Origin: an uncultured Clostridia bacterium
Lineage (GTDB): Bacteria; Bacillota; Clostridia; Oscillospirales; Butyricicoccaceae
DNA length: 64,000 nt
NCBI GenBank assembly: GCA_944381055.1
Contig: CALWJQ010000013.1
Location: 57,950 to 121,949, forward strand
Direction of reading: 5' to 3'
Shown here: piece by piece, positions 16,717 to 24,428 of the stretch
Numbering within the stretch: position 1 is the stretch's first letter
Layout of the letters: each line of letters opens with the position of its first letter
The notes under the pieces: model-generated
Databases searched by the model: none
Seen by the model: only the letters and a program-made list of their open reading frames with translations
What the model was told of the DNA's origin: nothing
Program-made: the position numbers and the translations under genes

Positions 16717-16747
16717 TTTCCCTGCCTGTCCATATGGTTCCATATAG

Positions 16748-16774
16748 AAAAGAGAGGCTTCGGCCTCTCTTTTT
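16748..16774 (+). terminator. Terminator after the creatininase gene
   Basis: AGAGAGGC, TTCG loop, GCCTCTCT, TTTT. Confidence 0.85.
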
Positions 16775-16795
16775 CGTGTCATAGACAGAGCTGAT

Positions 16796-16959
16796 AATCA
16801 ATAAGCACGATAGAAAAATGCAATAAACAACTGGATGAACTTGGATATTTTGTATTTGACTTTGTGTAAAGCGTATGATTTAATATCAATCGAAAAGACA
16901 AGGTTACAAATGAAAGAAAAATCGTAAAATAAATAAATTAGAGCACGATTATTGATATT
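16796..16959 (+). promoter_or_regulatory. Promoter region of the ABC operon with repeated ATCAAT/ATTGAT motifs
   Basis: TTGACT (16856-16861), 17-bp spacer, TTTAAT (16879-16884). AATCAATAA at 16796-16804, AATATCAAT at 16882-16890 and the inverse TTATTGATATT at 16949-16959 surround it, and AGCACGAT occurs at 16804-16811 and 16942-16949. The dyads could be operator half-sites; no regulator is adjacent. Confidence 0.5.
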
Positions 16960-16971
16960 GGGGGTTAAATT

Positions 16972-18078
16972 TTGTTGAATAAGGGACAATCGGGCCGTTC
17001 GGGAAACAGACTGGTCGATATGCGCCTGCAGGGCAACCGGCCCGGAGACGCTGACGCAGCAGGACGGCTGACGCGCGAGCAGCTGCAGCTGCTCGAACAG
17101 AGAAAAAAGACCCCCGCACAGCGGGCGATGGACTTTGTCATCACGCTTTTGCCCATGCTGTGTTGCCTGATTGCCGTGCTCGAGTACCTGCTGGTGCCTG
17201 ACAGATACGACAACGATGCGCCCGAGCGTTACCTCGTCCTGCTGGTTTTGCCTGCGGTGATTTACGCAGTGTTCTGGGCCGTGTCGCTGAGCCGGCTCAA
17301 AAGCACTTCCCGCCTGTACCAGCGTCTGCGTTATAAGGCGCCGCTGTACGCAGCCGTTTTTTTGCTGCTGGCGGTATTTGACTTTGCAACCCTCAAGACG
17401 GGCTACCTGACCCAGCCCTTTATACCATGGGTCAACAGCATCATCAACGCCGCCATCGGCGACTGGCAGTATCTGGGCATCAGTACGCTGTATACGCTGC
17501 GGCTGCTGTTTCTGGGGTATTTCAGCGGTGTGGCGGCAGGGCTGATTACCGGCATTGCCTGCGGGTACAGCCAGAAGGTTCGGTACTGGGTTGACCCCAT
17601 CATCCGCATCCTCGGCCCGATCCCAACGGCGACGTGGGTTCCCCTTGTCATGATCCTGGCGGCTTCGCTGTTCGGCGGCTCGGTCTTCATTGTGGCGCTG
17701 GGCACATGGTTTGCCGTCACCATTGCGTCGATGACAGGCATTGCCAACATCGACCGCTCGTACTTCGAAGCGGCGCGCACGCTGGGCGCCAAAGGCAGCC
17801 AGCTGGTCTTCCGCGTGGCCATTCCCCAGGCCATGCCCAGCATCCTGCAGGGCATGACCCAGGGCATGAGCTCGGCCTGCGTCTCGCTGATGGTCGCCGA
17901 AATGCTCGGCGTTGAAGCCGGCTTAGGGTGGTACATCACCTGGGCCAAGGCGTGGGCCATGTACAACCGCTTGTTTGCCGCCATCGTCGTCATCTGTCTG
18001 GTCTTCAACGCGGTCACAAAGTCGCTCAATTTGTTCAAAAAGCGTGTACTGCGCTGGCAGGAAGGAATGGTGAAATAG
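16972..18078 (+). CDS. ABC transporter permease, NitT/TauT type
   Basis: 368 residues, longer than usual because of an N-terminal cytoplasmic stretch (about 45 residues) and extra membrane segments before the standard BPD_transp_1 core (residues about 170-360). The EAA loop is at YFEAARTLGAKGSQLVFRVA. The start is taken as TTG at 16972 after GGGGG (16960-16964); TTG at 16975 or the ATG at residue 17 are alternatives. The ATPase starts two bases after its stop, and a lipoprotein binding protein follows, giving a complete importer. Confidence 0.88.
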   Translation: MLNKGQSGRSGNRLVDMRLQGNRPGDADAAGRLTREQLQLLEQRKKTPAQRAMDFVITLLPMLCCLIAVLEYLLVPDRYDNDAPERYLVLLVLPAVIYAVFWAVSLSRLKSTSRLYQRLRYKAPLYAAVFLLLAVFDFATLKTGYLTQPFIPWVNSIINAAIGDWQYLGISTLYTLRLLFLGYFSGVAAGLITGIACGYSQKVRYWVDPIIRILGPIPTATWVPLVMILAASLFGGSVFIVALGTWFAVTIASMTGIANIDRSYFEAARTLGAKGSQLVFRVAIPQAMPSILQGMTQGMSSACVSLMVAEMLGVEAGLGWYITWAKAWAMYNRLFAAIVVICLVFNAVTKSLNLFKKRVLRWQEGMVK

Positions 18079-18079
18079 G

Positions 18080-18850
18080 GTGGCCGAACAGACGGTTTTA
18101 AAGCTCGACCGCGTGTCCAAAAGCTTTGCCCGCATCGAGCGGGACGAAATCACCTATGCCCTGGGCGAGACCAGCCTTGAAATGCGCAGCGGCGAATTTG
18201 TCAGCATTGTCGGCGCGTCGGGCTGCGGCAAGTCGACGATCCTGCGCCTGATCGCCGGACTCATTGTGCCCACCATGGGCGCCGTCACGGTCAACGGCCA
18301 GCCGGTTGACGGGCCGGATCCCAGCCGCGGCATGGTCTTTCAAAAGCCTACCCTTTTCCCGTGGCTGACGGTGGAAAAAAACATCTCGTTCAGCCTGCGG
18401 ATTCAGAAAAAACTGGACGGCAGTGCGGAAAAGGTTGAGCGGATGCTCAGGCTGATCGGACTGGAAGAGTTCCGCGACGACTATCCGGCCCAGCTTTCGG
18501 GCGGCATGGCCCAGCGCGTTGCACTGGCGCGCTCGCTCATTTCAGAACCGGGGATCCTGCTGCTTGACGAGCCGCTCGGGGCGCTGGACGCTTTTACCCG
18601 CATGAACATGCAGGATGAGATTCTGGGCATGTGGCAGGGCAGCCAGCAGCTGGTCATCATGGTCACTCATGACGTCGACGAGGCCATTTACATGGGTACG
18701 CGCGTCATCGTCATGGAAGCCCGTCCCGGCCGCGTCCGCGCCGAGATCCCCGTTGAGCTCGATTATCCGCGCAACCGCAGCAGCGCGCAGTTTGTCGGAT
18801 ACCGCAATCAAATTCTTGAAATGCTTCATTACGGCGCAAAAGAGTCGTAA
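18080..18850 (+). CDS. ABC transporter ATP-binding protein, NitT/TauT type
   Basis: 256 residues from GTG at 18080. Walker A is GASGCGKST, the signature is LSGGMAQRVALARS, Walker B is ILLLDEP and the H-loop is VTHDVDEA. SsuB/TauB-like ATPases carry the same layout. AAGGAATGG serves as ribosome site within the end of the permease gene, so translation is coupled. It powers the importer formed with the neighbouring permease and lipoprotein. Confidence 0.95.
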   Translation: MAEQTVLKLDRVSKSFARIERDEITYALGETSLEMRSGEFVSIVGASGCGKSTILRLIAGLIVPTMGAVTVNGQPVDGPDPSRGMVFQKPTLFPWLTVEKNISFSLRIQKKLDGSAEKVERMLRLIGLEEFRDDYPAQLSGGMAQRVALARSLISEPGILLLDEPLGALDAFTRMNMQDEILGMWQGSQQLVIMVTHDVDEAIYMGTRVIVMEARPGRVRAEIPVELDYPRNRSSAQFVGYRNQILEMLHYGAKES

Positions 18851-18879
18851 CAATAATTTTTCTAAGGAGAAGAGAAAAC

Positions 18880-19974
18880 ATGAAAAGACTGACCAGACTG
18901 CTCTGCCTTTTGATGAGCTTTGCTCTGCTGGTTGCTCTGGCTGCCTGTAACGATACACAGGAGCCGGCGAATGATGACGGCAATGCCCAGGAAACCGAGC
19001 AGAATAACGAGCAGGACACCAATGAAGAGGACAATTCCGAGCAGGGCGGCGAAGAGCTGTCCGAGGATGAGGCTTGGGCGCAGGAGCCTGCGTACGGCCA
19101 GACCATCCGCTATTACATGGCCGAAGGCTGTTCGGCCGGCACGGTCATGGCCGACCTGCTGGGCTACTATGAAGAAGCCGGCCTGACTGCTGAGGGCGTG
19201 CGCGGCAGCTCGTATACTGAGGCGCTGGGCACCGGCTCGATCGAAGTGGCTGTCGGCCACATCGCCACCATGCTGGTCCCGTCGACCAACAACGTCGACC
19301 TGACTTTTGTCGACGGTGCGCACTTTGGCTGCAAATCGCTTTATGTCCTGGGTGACAGCGATTATCAGACCACTGAGGACCTGATTGGCCAGCGCATTTC
19401 GGTGCCAAACGGCATCGGCGCCAGCGACTACAATATCACTGCCTGCCTGTTTGACTCTGACGGCATCAATCCGCTGGAAGATGTTGAGCTGATACAGGTC
19501 GAGACCAGCGCCTGTGTCGCCGCCATGCAGAACGGCGAGATCGCCGCCGCGCTTCTGAGCGACAACTGGGCCTATGACATGGTGCAGGACGGCACGCTGC
19601 GTCAGGTCCGTTCGCTGCTTGACGAAGACTGGGCCGGCCGCCCCTGCTGCGTCGTTGCCATGAACGCCACCTTTGTTGAGGAAAATCCCATTACGGCGCG
19701 CAAGATTGCCGAGGCCATTGACCGCGCTCACGAGTACATGCGCGAGAATCCCGAAGAGTCCATTGATCTGATGATCGAAAACGAGCTGTATACCGGCAAC
19801 CGCGATATGCTGGTTGAGTACCACAACAGCCTGAACTACGGCATTGACAACGCCACTGCAGAAGAGGGCCTGCGCTACATCGCTGACGCTTACATCCGTC
19901 TGGGTATCATTACTGCGACAGACGACGTCGAAGAAGTGATGAACATCGCCTGGACCCCGCTGCTGGATGAATAA
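18880..19974 (+). CDS. Substrate-binding lipoprotein of the NitT/TauT-type transporter
   Basis: 364 residues. A signal peptide with lipobox LVALAAC (Cys23) is followed by an acidic Asn/Glu/Asp/Gln-rich linker to about residue 65, then an NMT1/SsuA-like periplasmic-binding fold (IRYYMAEGCSAGTVMADLLG, later ISVPNGIGASDYN). Many family members bind nitrate, taurine, sulfonates or pyrimidine precursors; the ligand is unresolved. ATG after AAGGAGAAG. It is last in the operon and followed by a terminator. Confidence 0.92.
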   Translation: MKRLTRLLCLLMSFALLVALAACNDTQEPANDDGNAQETEQNNEQDTNEEDNSEQGGEELSEDEAWAQEPAYGQTIRYYMAEGCSAGTVMADLLGYYEEAGLTAEGVRGSSYTEALGTGSIEVAVGHIATMLVPSTNNVDLTFVDGAHFGCKSLYVLGDSDYQTTEDLIGQRISVPNGIGASDYNITACLFDSDGINPLEDVELIQVETSACVAAMQNGEIAAALLSDNWAYDMVQDGTLRQVRSLLDEDWAGRPCCVVAMNATFVEENPITARKIAEAIDRAHEYMRENPEESIDLMIENELYTGNRDMLVEYHNSLNYGIDNATAEEGLRYIADAYIRLGIITATDDVEEVMNIAWTPLLDE

Positions 19975-20006
19975 CTTCTGCCTGCCTTAACCGTCTTCCC
20001 CTCCAT

Positions 20007-20048
20007 AAACGCGTCTGCCTTTTGCTCATGAAGGCGGGCGCGTTTTTT
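20007..20048 (+). terminator. Terminator of the ABC transporter operon
   Basis: AAACGCGTCTGCCTT / AAGGCGGGCGCGTTT stem (two G-U pairs) followed by TTT. Confidence 0.8.
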
Positions 20049-20120
20049 TATGCAGGGCCCTGTTTCCGGCCGGAACGGGGCCTTTTGCTGTATGCAAAAG
20101 GCTGCGCAAGCGATTCTTGC

Positions 20121-20149
20121 GTGACAGACAAGGAATCATTGCTTATAAT
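20121..20149 (+). promoter_or_regulatory. Promoter of the XRE regulator gene
   Basis: GTGACA at 20121-20126, 17-bp spacer, TATAAT at 20144-20149. Confidence 0.6.
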
Positions 20150-20174
20150 TTTTTATAAAAAAGGGGTGCTTTTC

Positions 20175-20846
20175 ATGAGTCGTGAGATTGGGAGAAACAT
20201 CCGCCGTCTGCGCACGGAAAAGGGTATGACGCAGGAAGAGCTGGCGCAGCGGCTGCATGTGACGCGGCAGGCCGTGTCGCTGTGGGAGACCGGCAAAAGT
20301 CTGCCGGACGTCGAGATGCTGCAAAGCGTCGGCGAGCTGTTCGGGCAGGACCTGCAAAGCCTGCTGGGCAGCGTCCCGACGGCCGGTGAAAAGCGCCGCC
20401 GCGCGCTGAAAATCGCCGGTCTGGCCGGAGTGATGGCGCTGGGCCTGGCCGTGCTGCTGGCGCTGGAAGCTGTAATGGAACAAACGCAGTTTTTTCATGA
20501 ATCGTGGTTTGCCCGGCTGCGATGGTGGGAAATGTATTTTATCCGTCAGGCAATCTGCACGATGTGGGGCGTCTGCGCGGTAAGGATTCTGGTGGCTGCA
20601 CAGGGGCGCTGGCAGCGAAAACGCTGGCAGAATATCGTGTTTGTGGTCTGCGCCGTGCTGATGGGTTTGTACACACTGAGCTTTTTGAGCATTTTCGGGC
20701 TGGACGTCAAGTGGCCAGGCGGCCTGTGGCAGACAGTCGGAATCAAGCTGATGTTTGCTTTTGACAGTTTTGCAGAGCGTGCCTATTTTTTCGTCATTCT
20801 GGGTTTTGGCCTCGGTCTGGGCTGGCGGAAAAAGGAAAGGGCATAG
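20175..20846 (+). CDS. XRE-family regulator fused to a membrane domain
   Basis: 223 residues. A Cro/CI helix-turn-helix occupies residues 1-60 (MTQEELAQRLHVTRQAVSLW). Four hydrophobic segments follow (about residues 75-95, 125-140, 155-175 and 190-215), making it a membrane-tethered HTH protein, a type common in Firmicutes. A longer frame begins at 20022, but the ATG at 20175 has AGGGGTG upstream and begins the HTH domain. The signal and target are unknown. Confidence 0.85.
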   Translation: MSREIGRNIRRLRTEKGMTQEELAQRLHVTRQAVSLWETGKSLPDVEMLQSVGELFGQDLQSLLGSVPTAGEKRRRALKIAGLAGVMALGLAVLLALEAVMEQTQFFHESWFARLRWWEMYFIRQAICTMWGVCAVRILVAAQGRWQRKRWQNIVFVVCAVLMGLYTLSFLSIFGLDVKWPGGLWQTVGIKLMFAFDSFAERAYFFVILGFGLGLGWRKKERA

Positions 20847-20880
20847 AAGAATTCGGCATCCCGCGCCGCCGGACGAAAGA

Positions 20881-20931
20881 AATGCCTTGCAACCTGACAT
20901 GCAAGGCATTATAATATAAATTATAATATAA
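20881..20931 (+). promoter_or_regulatory. Promoter/operator of the TetR gene: 11-bp inverted repeat plus two tandem palindromes
   Basis: AATGCCTTGCA (20881-20891) and TGCAAGGCATT (20900-20910) form a perfect inverted repeat. Right after it, TTATAATATAA occurs twice (20909-20919, 20921-20931); each copy is a palindrome around a central base. TATAAT within the first copy pairs with TTGCAA as a sigma-A promoter at 17-bp spacing. The layout suits autoregulation by the TetR protein. Confidence 0.55.
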
Positions 20932-20974
20932 TAAAAATACCAAACGGAAAATCGATACGGCGGGGGGGACAGGC

Positions 20975-21586
20975 ATGGCGGAACAGACGGCAAAGGAACG
21001 GGTTTTTCAGGCCATCGAACAGACCATCGTCGAGCTGGGCATCGAGGCGGTCACGTTTGCCGAAATTGCGGCCCGCGTCCACATGCAGCCCAGCAGCCTG
21101 ACCTATTACTTCCCGCAGAAAGACGATATGCTCGCCGAGTTTTTTGCCTGGTGGCTGACGGCGCAGCGGGAACCGCTGCCGGCGTTGTCAGTGCAGACGC
21201 CCGAACAGGCGGTGCGCGAGCTGTGCAGCTATATTGACAACATCATTAAGGAAGCCCCGTTTGAAAACCCGGTGGCCCGCGCCATCACGCGATCGAGTTT
21301 TATGGGCGCCGAACGCGACAACCGGTATTACCGCCTCACCGGCGAGATCATGCGCCGCGCGGTTCAGGATTTGCAGGACGCTTTTGACCGTTTCCTGCCG
21401 CTGGATATTTTTAACGCCGGCCGGTATCCGTTTGCTGTCGCAGAATTTTCGAATGCCGTTATCGGGCATCAGATTATGGGCTTTTTCGACATTGAGCTGC
21501 CTCTTCAGCGCGAGGTGCTGCTGGCTGCGGCAGAGCGCGTCAAACGCCAGATTTTTAAAGACGGGCTTTACCCGCCCTGCGAGTGA
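20975..21586 (+). CDS. TetR-family transcriptional regulator
   Basis: 203 residues. The N-terminal HTH (VTFAEIAARVHMQPSSLTYYF) is typical of TetR/AcrR proteins. The C-terminal 140 residues form a helical ligand domain of unknown specificity. ATG at 20975; the upstream sequence GGCGGGGGGGAC gives a weak ribosome site. A terminator 1 bp after the stop isolates it from the convergent hydrolase gene, so its regulated target may be itself or a distant gene. Confidence 0.9.
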   Translation: MAEQTAKERVFQAIEQTIVELGIEAVTFAEIAARVHMQPSSLTYYFPQKDDMLAEFFAWWLTAQREPLPALSVQTPEQAVRELCSYIDNIIKEAPFENPVARAITRSSFMGAERDNRYYRLTGEIMRRAVQDLQDAFDRFLPLDIFNAGRYPFAVAEFSNAVIGHQIMGFFDIELPLQREVLLAAAERVKRQIFKDGLYPPCE

Positions 21587-21615
21587 AAACGGCCGGAAAT
21601 CTTCCGGCCGTTTTT
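21586..21615 (+). terminator. Terminator between the TetR and hydrolase genes
   Basis: AAAACGGCCGGAA / TTCCGGCCGTTTT, 3-base loop; usable in both directions. Confidence 0.85.
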
Positions 21616-21633
21616 CGTTCCCTTCTGTCTTAT

Positions 21634-22719
21634 CTACGATAAAATGCGCATTTCCCGTGAAAATACGATGGCAATGTCGTCAAGCGCAGAACCTTTCCCC
21701 CGCAGGTGCGTATCGAAAAAGTCGATGAGCAGGGCAGTCAGGCAGCGCTGCATCCTGCTGTTGTCAACGGGGCCGGTGCTGCCTGTGATGGGAACCCCGC
21801 GCATTTCTGCCCACAGGGGCAGGTGGGTGAAGTCGCCGTGTTCGGCGCAGGGAAACAGGATACAGGCTGTTCTGCTGTGCGGCGGCAGACCGGAATCGCG
21901 CAGCAGGTCGGCGCGCTGCCCGCACAGCAGGGCGGGGATGGGCAGGGGCGGCAGGCCGGCCTGCCCGCCGAACAGCGCGCCGTCCAGGTTGACGCAGGCT
22001 TTGAAGCGGCTGTCGAAATGAGGGGTGTAAAAGGCGGTTGACCCGCCAAACGACATCCCGAAAATGCCGGTGCGGCTGAAATCGGCGCAGCCGGTCAGGA
22101 ACCAGCCCGACTGATCCAGGCGGTGCAGCCCGTCGAGCACGAAGATAACGTCGTCGCGCCAGGTGTCGCAGTAGCGGTTCTGGATCGAACCGGCGAACCA
22201 CTCTTTCAGGCAGTCGGCGCCGACAGAGTAGACGTCCGCGGTGCCGTACCGGCGCAGGAATACTTCCGACTCTTCCAGGGACTGGCGGTAACGGTCGGGA
22301 TTGAGCCGCAGCGTTGCGTCGGAAAAAGCGGCTTCAATGCAGTCGCCGGTGTGGGCAATGGCGGCAATGACATAGCCCTGCCCGGCCAGAGCCTCGCACT
22401 GGATGGTGTTCTGGGTGTTGAACAGGCTGTACCCGTGCGAAAAGAGGAGCAGCGGGAAAACGCCCTGCTGCGCAGGCGCCTGCCAGACGGCCTGCCCGTG
22501 CAGCCCGTTCAGCCTTTCGGACTGGGAAAACCCCTGCGTCTGGCCGAGGACGGCGGGCGTCCCGGGGTCGTGAAAGACGGGGGCGGGCTCCCCCCGCGCA
22601 TCCGCGGGGGCAGGGTACCACAGCCGCACGCTCAGGCGGCGGCCGCCGCGCGCGCCGTCACACAGCTCGATGTTGCGTGCGCCGACTGCGTAAACCGGTT
22701 TTTTGTCAGCGTAAATCAT
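21634..22719 (-). CDS. Alpha/beta hydrolase, PAF-acetylhydrolase / dienelactone hydrolase-like
   Basis: 361 residues. The nucleophile elbow is GMSFGGS, with a preceding LFSHGY oxyanion segment and a catalytic-His candidate in HGDFTHL near the C-terminus. LSVRLWYPA at the N-terminus is typical of the platelet-activating-factor acetylhydrolase II group. No signal peptide is visible, so it is probably cytoplasmic. Its ATG overlaps the stop of the upstream solute-binding protein (ATGA), so the two are co-translated; it may hydrolyse an imported ester. Confidence 0.82.
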   Translation of the reverse strand: MIYADKKPVYAVGARNIELCDGARGGRRLSVRLWYPAPADARGEPAPVFHDPGTPAVLGQTQGFSQSERLNGLHGQAVWQAPAQQGVFPLLLFSHGYSLFNTQNTIQCEALAGQGYVIAAIAHTGDCIEAAFSDATLRLNPDRYRQSLEESEVFLRRYGTADVYSVGADCLKEWFAGSIQNRYCDTWRDDVIFVLDGLHRLDQSGWFLTGCADFSRTGIFGMSFGGSTAFYTPHFDSRFKACVNLDGALFGGQAGLPPLPIPALLCGQRADLLRDSGLPPHSRTACILFPCAEHGDFTHLPLWAEMRGVPITGSTGPVDNSRMQRCLTALLIDFFDTHLRGKGSALDDIAIVFSREMRILS

Positions 22720-24242
22720 GACGCCGTCTCGTTGAAGGACAGATCATAAGGATTGGCTGACAGGTACAAATTGTCCAGGGCTGTGCCGATATTGACCTTT
22801 GTGTTGAAGGCATGGCAGTTGCACATGCTCACAATGGGGCTGATGGCGGCGTCTTCGTCAATGACCATGCTGAAAATCTCGTTGTACAGCTCCTGGCGGC
22901 GGGCGCTGTCGGGGTCGGCTACGGCCTCGGCATACAGTTCATCGACGCGGGAATTGCTGTACTGGGGATAATTGAGCTGGCCGCCGGTCACGAACATTGA
23001 CATCCACTGCGATGCGTTGCTGCCCAGCCCCGCGCCCCAGATGGCGAGATCGACGTTGCCGGTGGCCGCGTTGCTGAGAAAGGCGCTGGACTCTTGAATT
23101 TCGATTTCAGCCGTGATGCCGATTTCAGACAGGTTGGCCTGTACGACTTCGGTAATGTCGCCGAAGCTGTCCATGGTCTGGATGGTCAGGGGGCGGAGCC
23201 CTTCGCCGTCCGGGTAGCCGGCTTCGGCCAGAAGTTCCCGGGCCTTGTCCGGATCGTAGCTGTATCCTTCGACGTTCTGCGGGCCTTCAATGGTAAAGCT
23301 GGGCAGGGGCGTCGGGTTGATAGCGCCGCGCCCGGCGTACATGATCTCGTTGCACATGTCACGGTCAATGGCATAGCTGATGGCCTGGCGGACCAGCACG
23401 TCGTCGTACGGGGGATTTTGATGGACGCCGTAGGCGGAAATACAGCCCAGGGCCTCGCGGACTTCGCAGGTTACCACGCCGGACTGCTCGAGCGTTTCGA
23501 TGTGCTCAAAGGAAATATCGCTCGAATAATGGACCTCGCCGGTTTCAAGGGCGGTCGCAATGGTAAAGGCGTCGGGGATGACCTGGATTTCACAGTTTTG
23601 AATGGCCGCCTCGCCGCGGTAATAGTCGGGGAAGGCCGTCAGCTCGGTCCGGGTGCCCGCGGTGTACGAAACCAGCTGGTACGGCCCGCTGCCGACCGGC
23701 TGGGTGCCAAAGTCGCCGCCCGCTTCTTCGTGCGCGGCTTTGGGCAGGACAAAGCACCAGTTGAAGTTTTCAAAAAAAGCCGGATCCGGGGCGCTTAAAG
23801 TGATGACGACGGTCTTTTCGTCAGGGGACTCGCAGCCGGCGATGTTGTAGCTGTAAGACGACAGCGCCGCCGCAGAGCGGAACAGCTCGACAGAGTACAG
23901 CACGTCTTCGGCGGTCACAGGCTCGCCGTTGTGGAACAGGGGGCCGTCGCGCAGCGTGAAGGTATAAGTCAGGCCGTCGTCCGAGACGGTGTAGCTTTCG
24001 GCCAGGCGCATCGCCGGCTCAGAAGCCCCCAGCGGAAGCCAGGTGAGCGAGTCGTATACGCAGGTGCCGACATACAGCTCGTAGCTGGACGTCATGCGGC
24101 TCGGGTCGAGGCTGGCAATGTCAGACACAGTGGCGATGACCAGCGTGTCGGAATCCGGCGAATCGCCGGCCTCCTGCTGGTAGCCGGCCAGCAGTGAAAT
24201 AAGCAGGCAGAGCGAGAGAAGCAAAGAAATTTTCTTTTTCAT
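22716..24242 (-). CDS. Family-5 (peptide/nickel type) solute-binding protein with a defective lipobox
   Basis: 508 residues. The mature part matches SBP_bac_5: SIASLDPSRM-like start, YTFTLRDGPLFHNGEPVTAEDV, and PYDDVLVRQAISYAIDRD. The frame opens at 24299, but the ATG at 24242 has AAGGAGG 8 bases upstream and begins the signal peptide MKKKISLLLSL. The lipobox reads LLAGYQQ: Tyr21 (TAC) replaces the expected Cys (TGC), so the protein should not be lipidated. It would then be secreted or membrane-held by the uncleaved signal. No permease or ATPase genes are adjacent, so it is an orphan binding protein. Confidence 0.88.
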   Translation of the reverse strand: MKKKISLLLSLCLLISLLAGYQQEAGDSPDSDTLVIATVSDIASLDPSRMTSSYELYVGTCVYDSLTWLPLGASEPAMRLAESYTVSDDGLTYTFTLRDGPLFHNGEPVTAEDVLYSVELFRSAAALSSYSYNIAGCESPDEKTVVITLSAPDPAFFENFNWCFVLPKAAHEEAGGDFGTQPVGSGPYQLVSYTAGTRTELTAFPDYYRGEAAIQNCEIQVIPDAFTIATALETGEVHYSSDISFEHIETLEQSGVVTCEVREALGCISAYGVHQNPPYDDVLVRQAISYAIDRDMCNEIMYAGRGAINPTPLPSFTIEGPQNVEGYSYDPDKARELLAEAGYPDGEGLRPLTIQTMDSFGDITEVVQANLSEIGITAEIEIQESSAFLSNAATGNVDLAIWGAGLGSNASQWMSMFVTGGQLNYPQYSNSRVDELYAEAVADPDSARRQELYNEIFSMVIDEDAAISPIVSMCNCHAFNTKVNIGTALDNLYLSANPYDLSFNETAS

Positions 24243-24282
24243 CTGGGGTCCTCCTTTGTCGGTTTTGACCGTATCTGTCCCT

Positions 24283-24318
24283 ATTATACCAGCCGTCATT
24301 CGGCATGACTACCGAATG
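24283..24318 (-). promoter_or_regulatory. Promoter with inverted repeat upstream of the solute-binding protein gene
   Basis: Minus-strand TATAAT at 24283-24288 with a poor -35. CATTCGG / CCGAATG (24297-24303, 24312-24318) with an 8-base spacer lies where the -35 would be, a plausible operator. Confidence 0.5.
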
Positions 24319-24428
24319 ACCCCCGAAATCTGTCAGACGGGGCTGGCCCCGTCCGGGCAGGGCGGATTTTTGCGATTCTAACCCCGCGGGCGGGCGCATA
24401 TGCTTGTCTTGCAAAGGAGTGACAAGCT

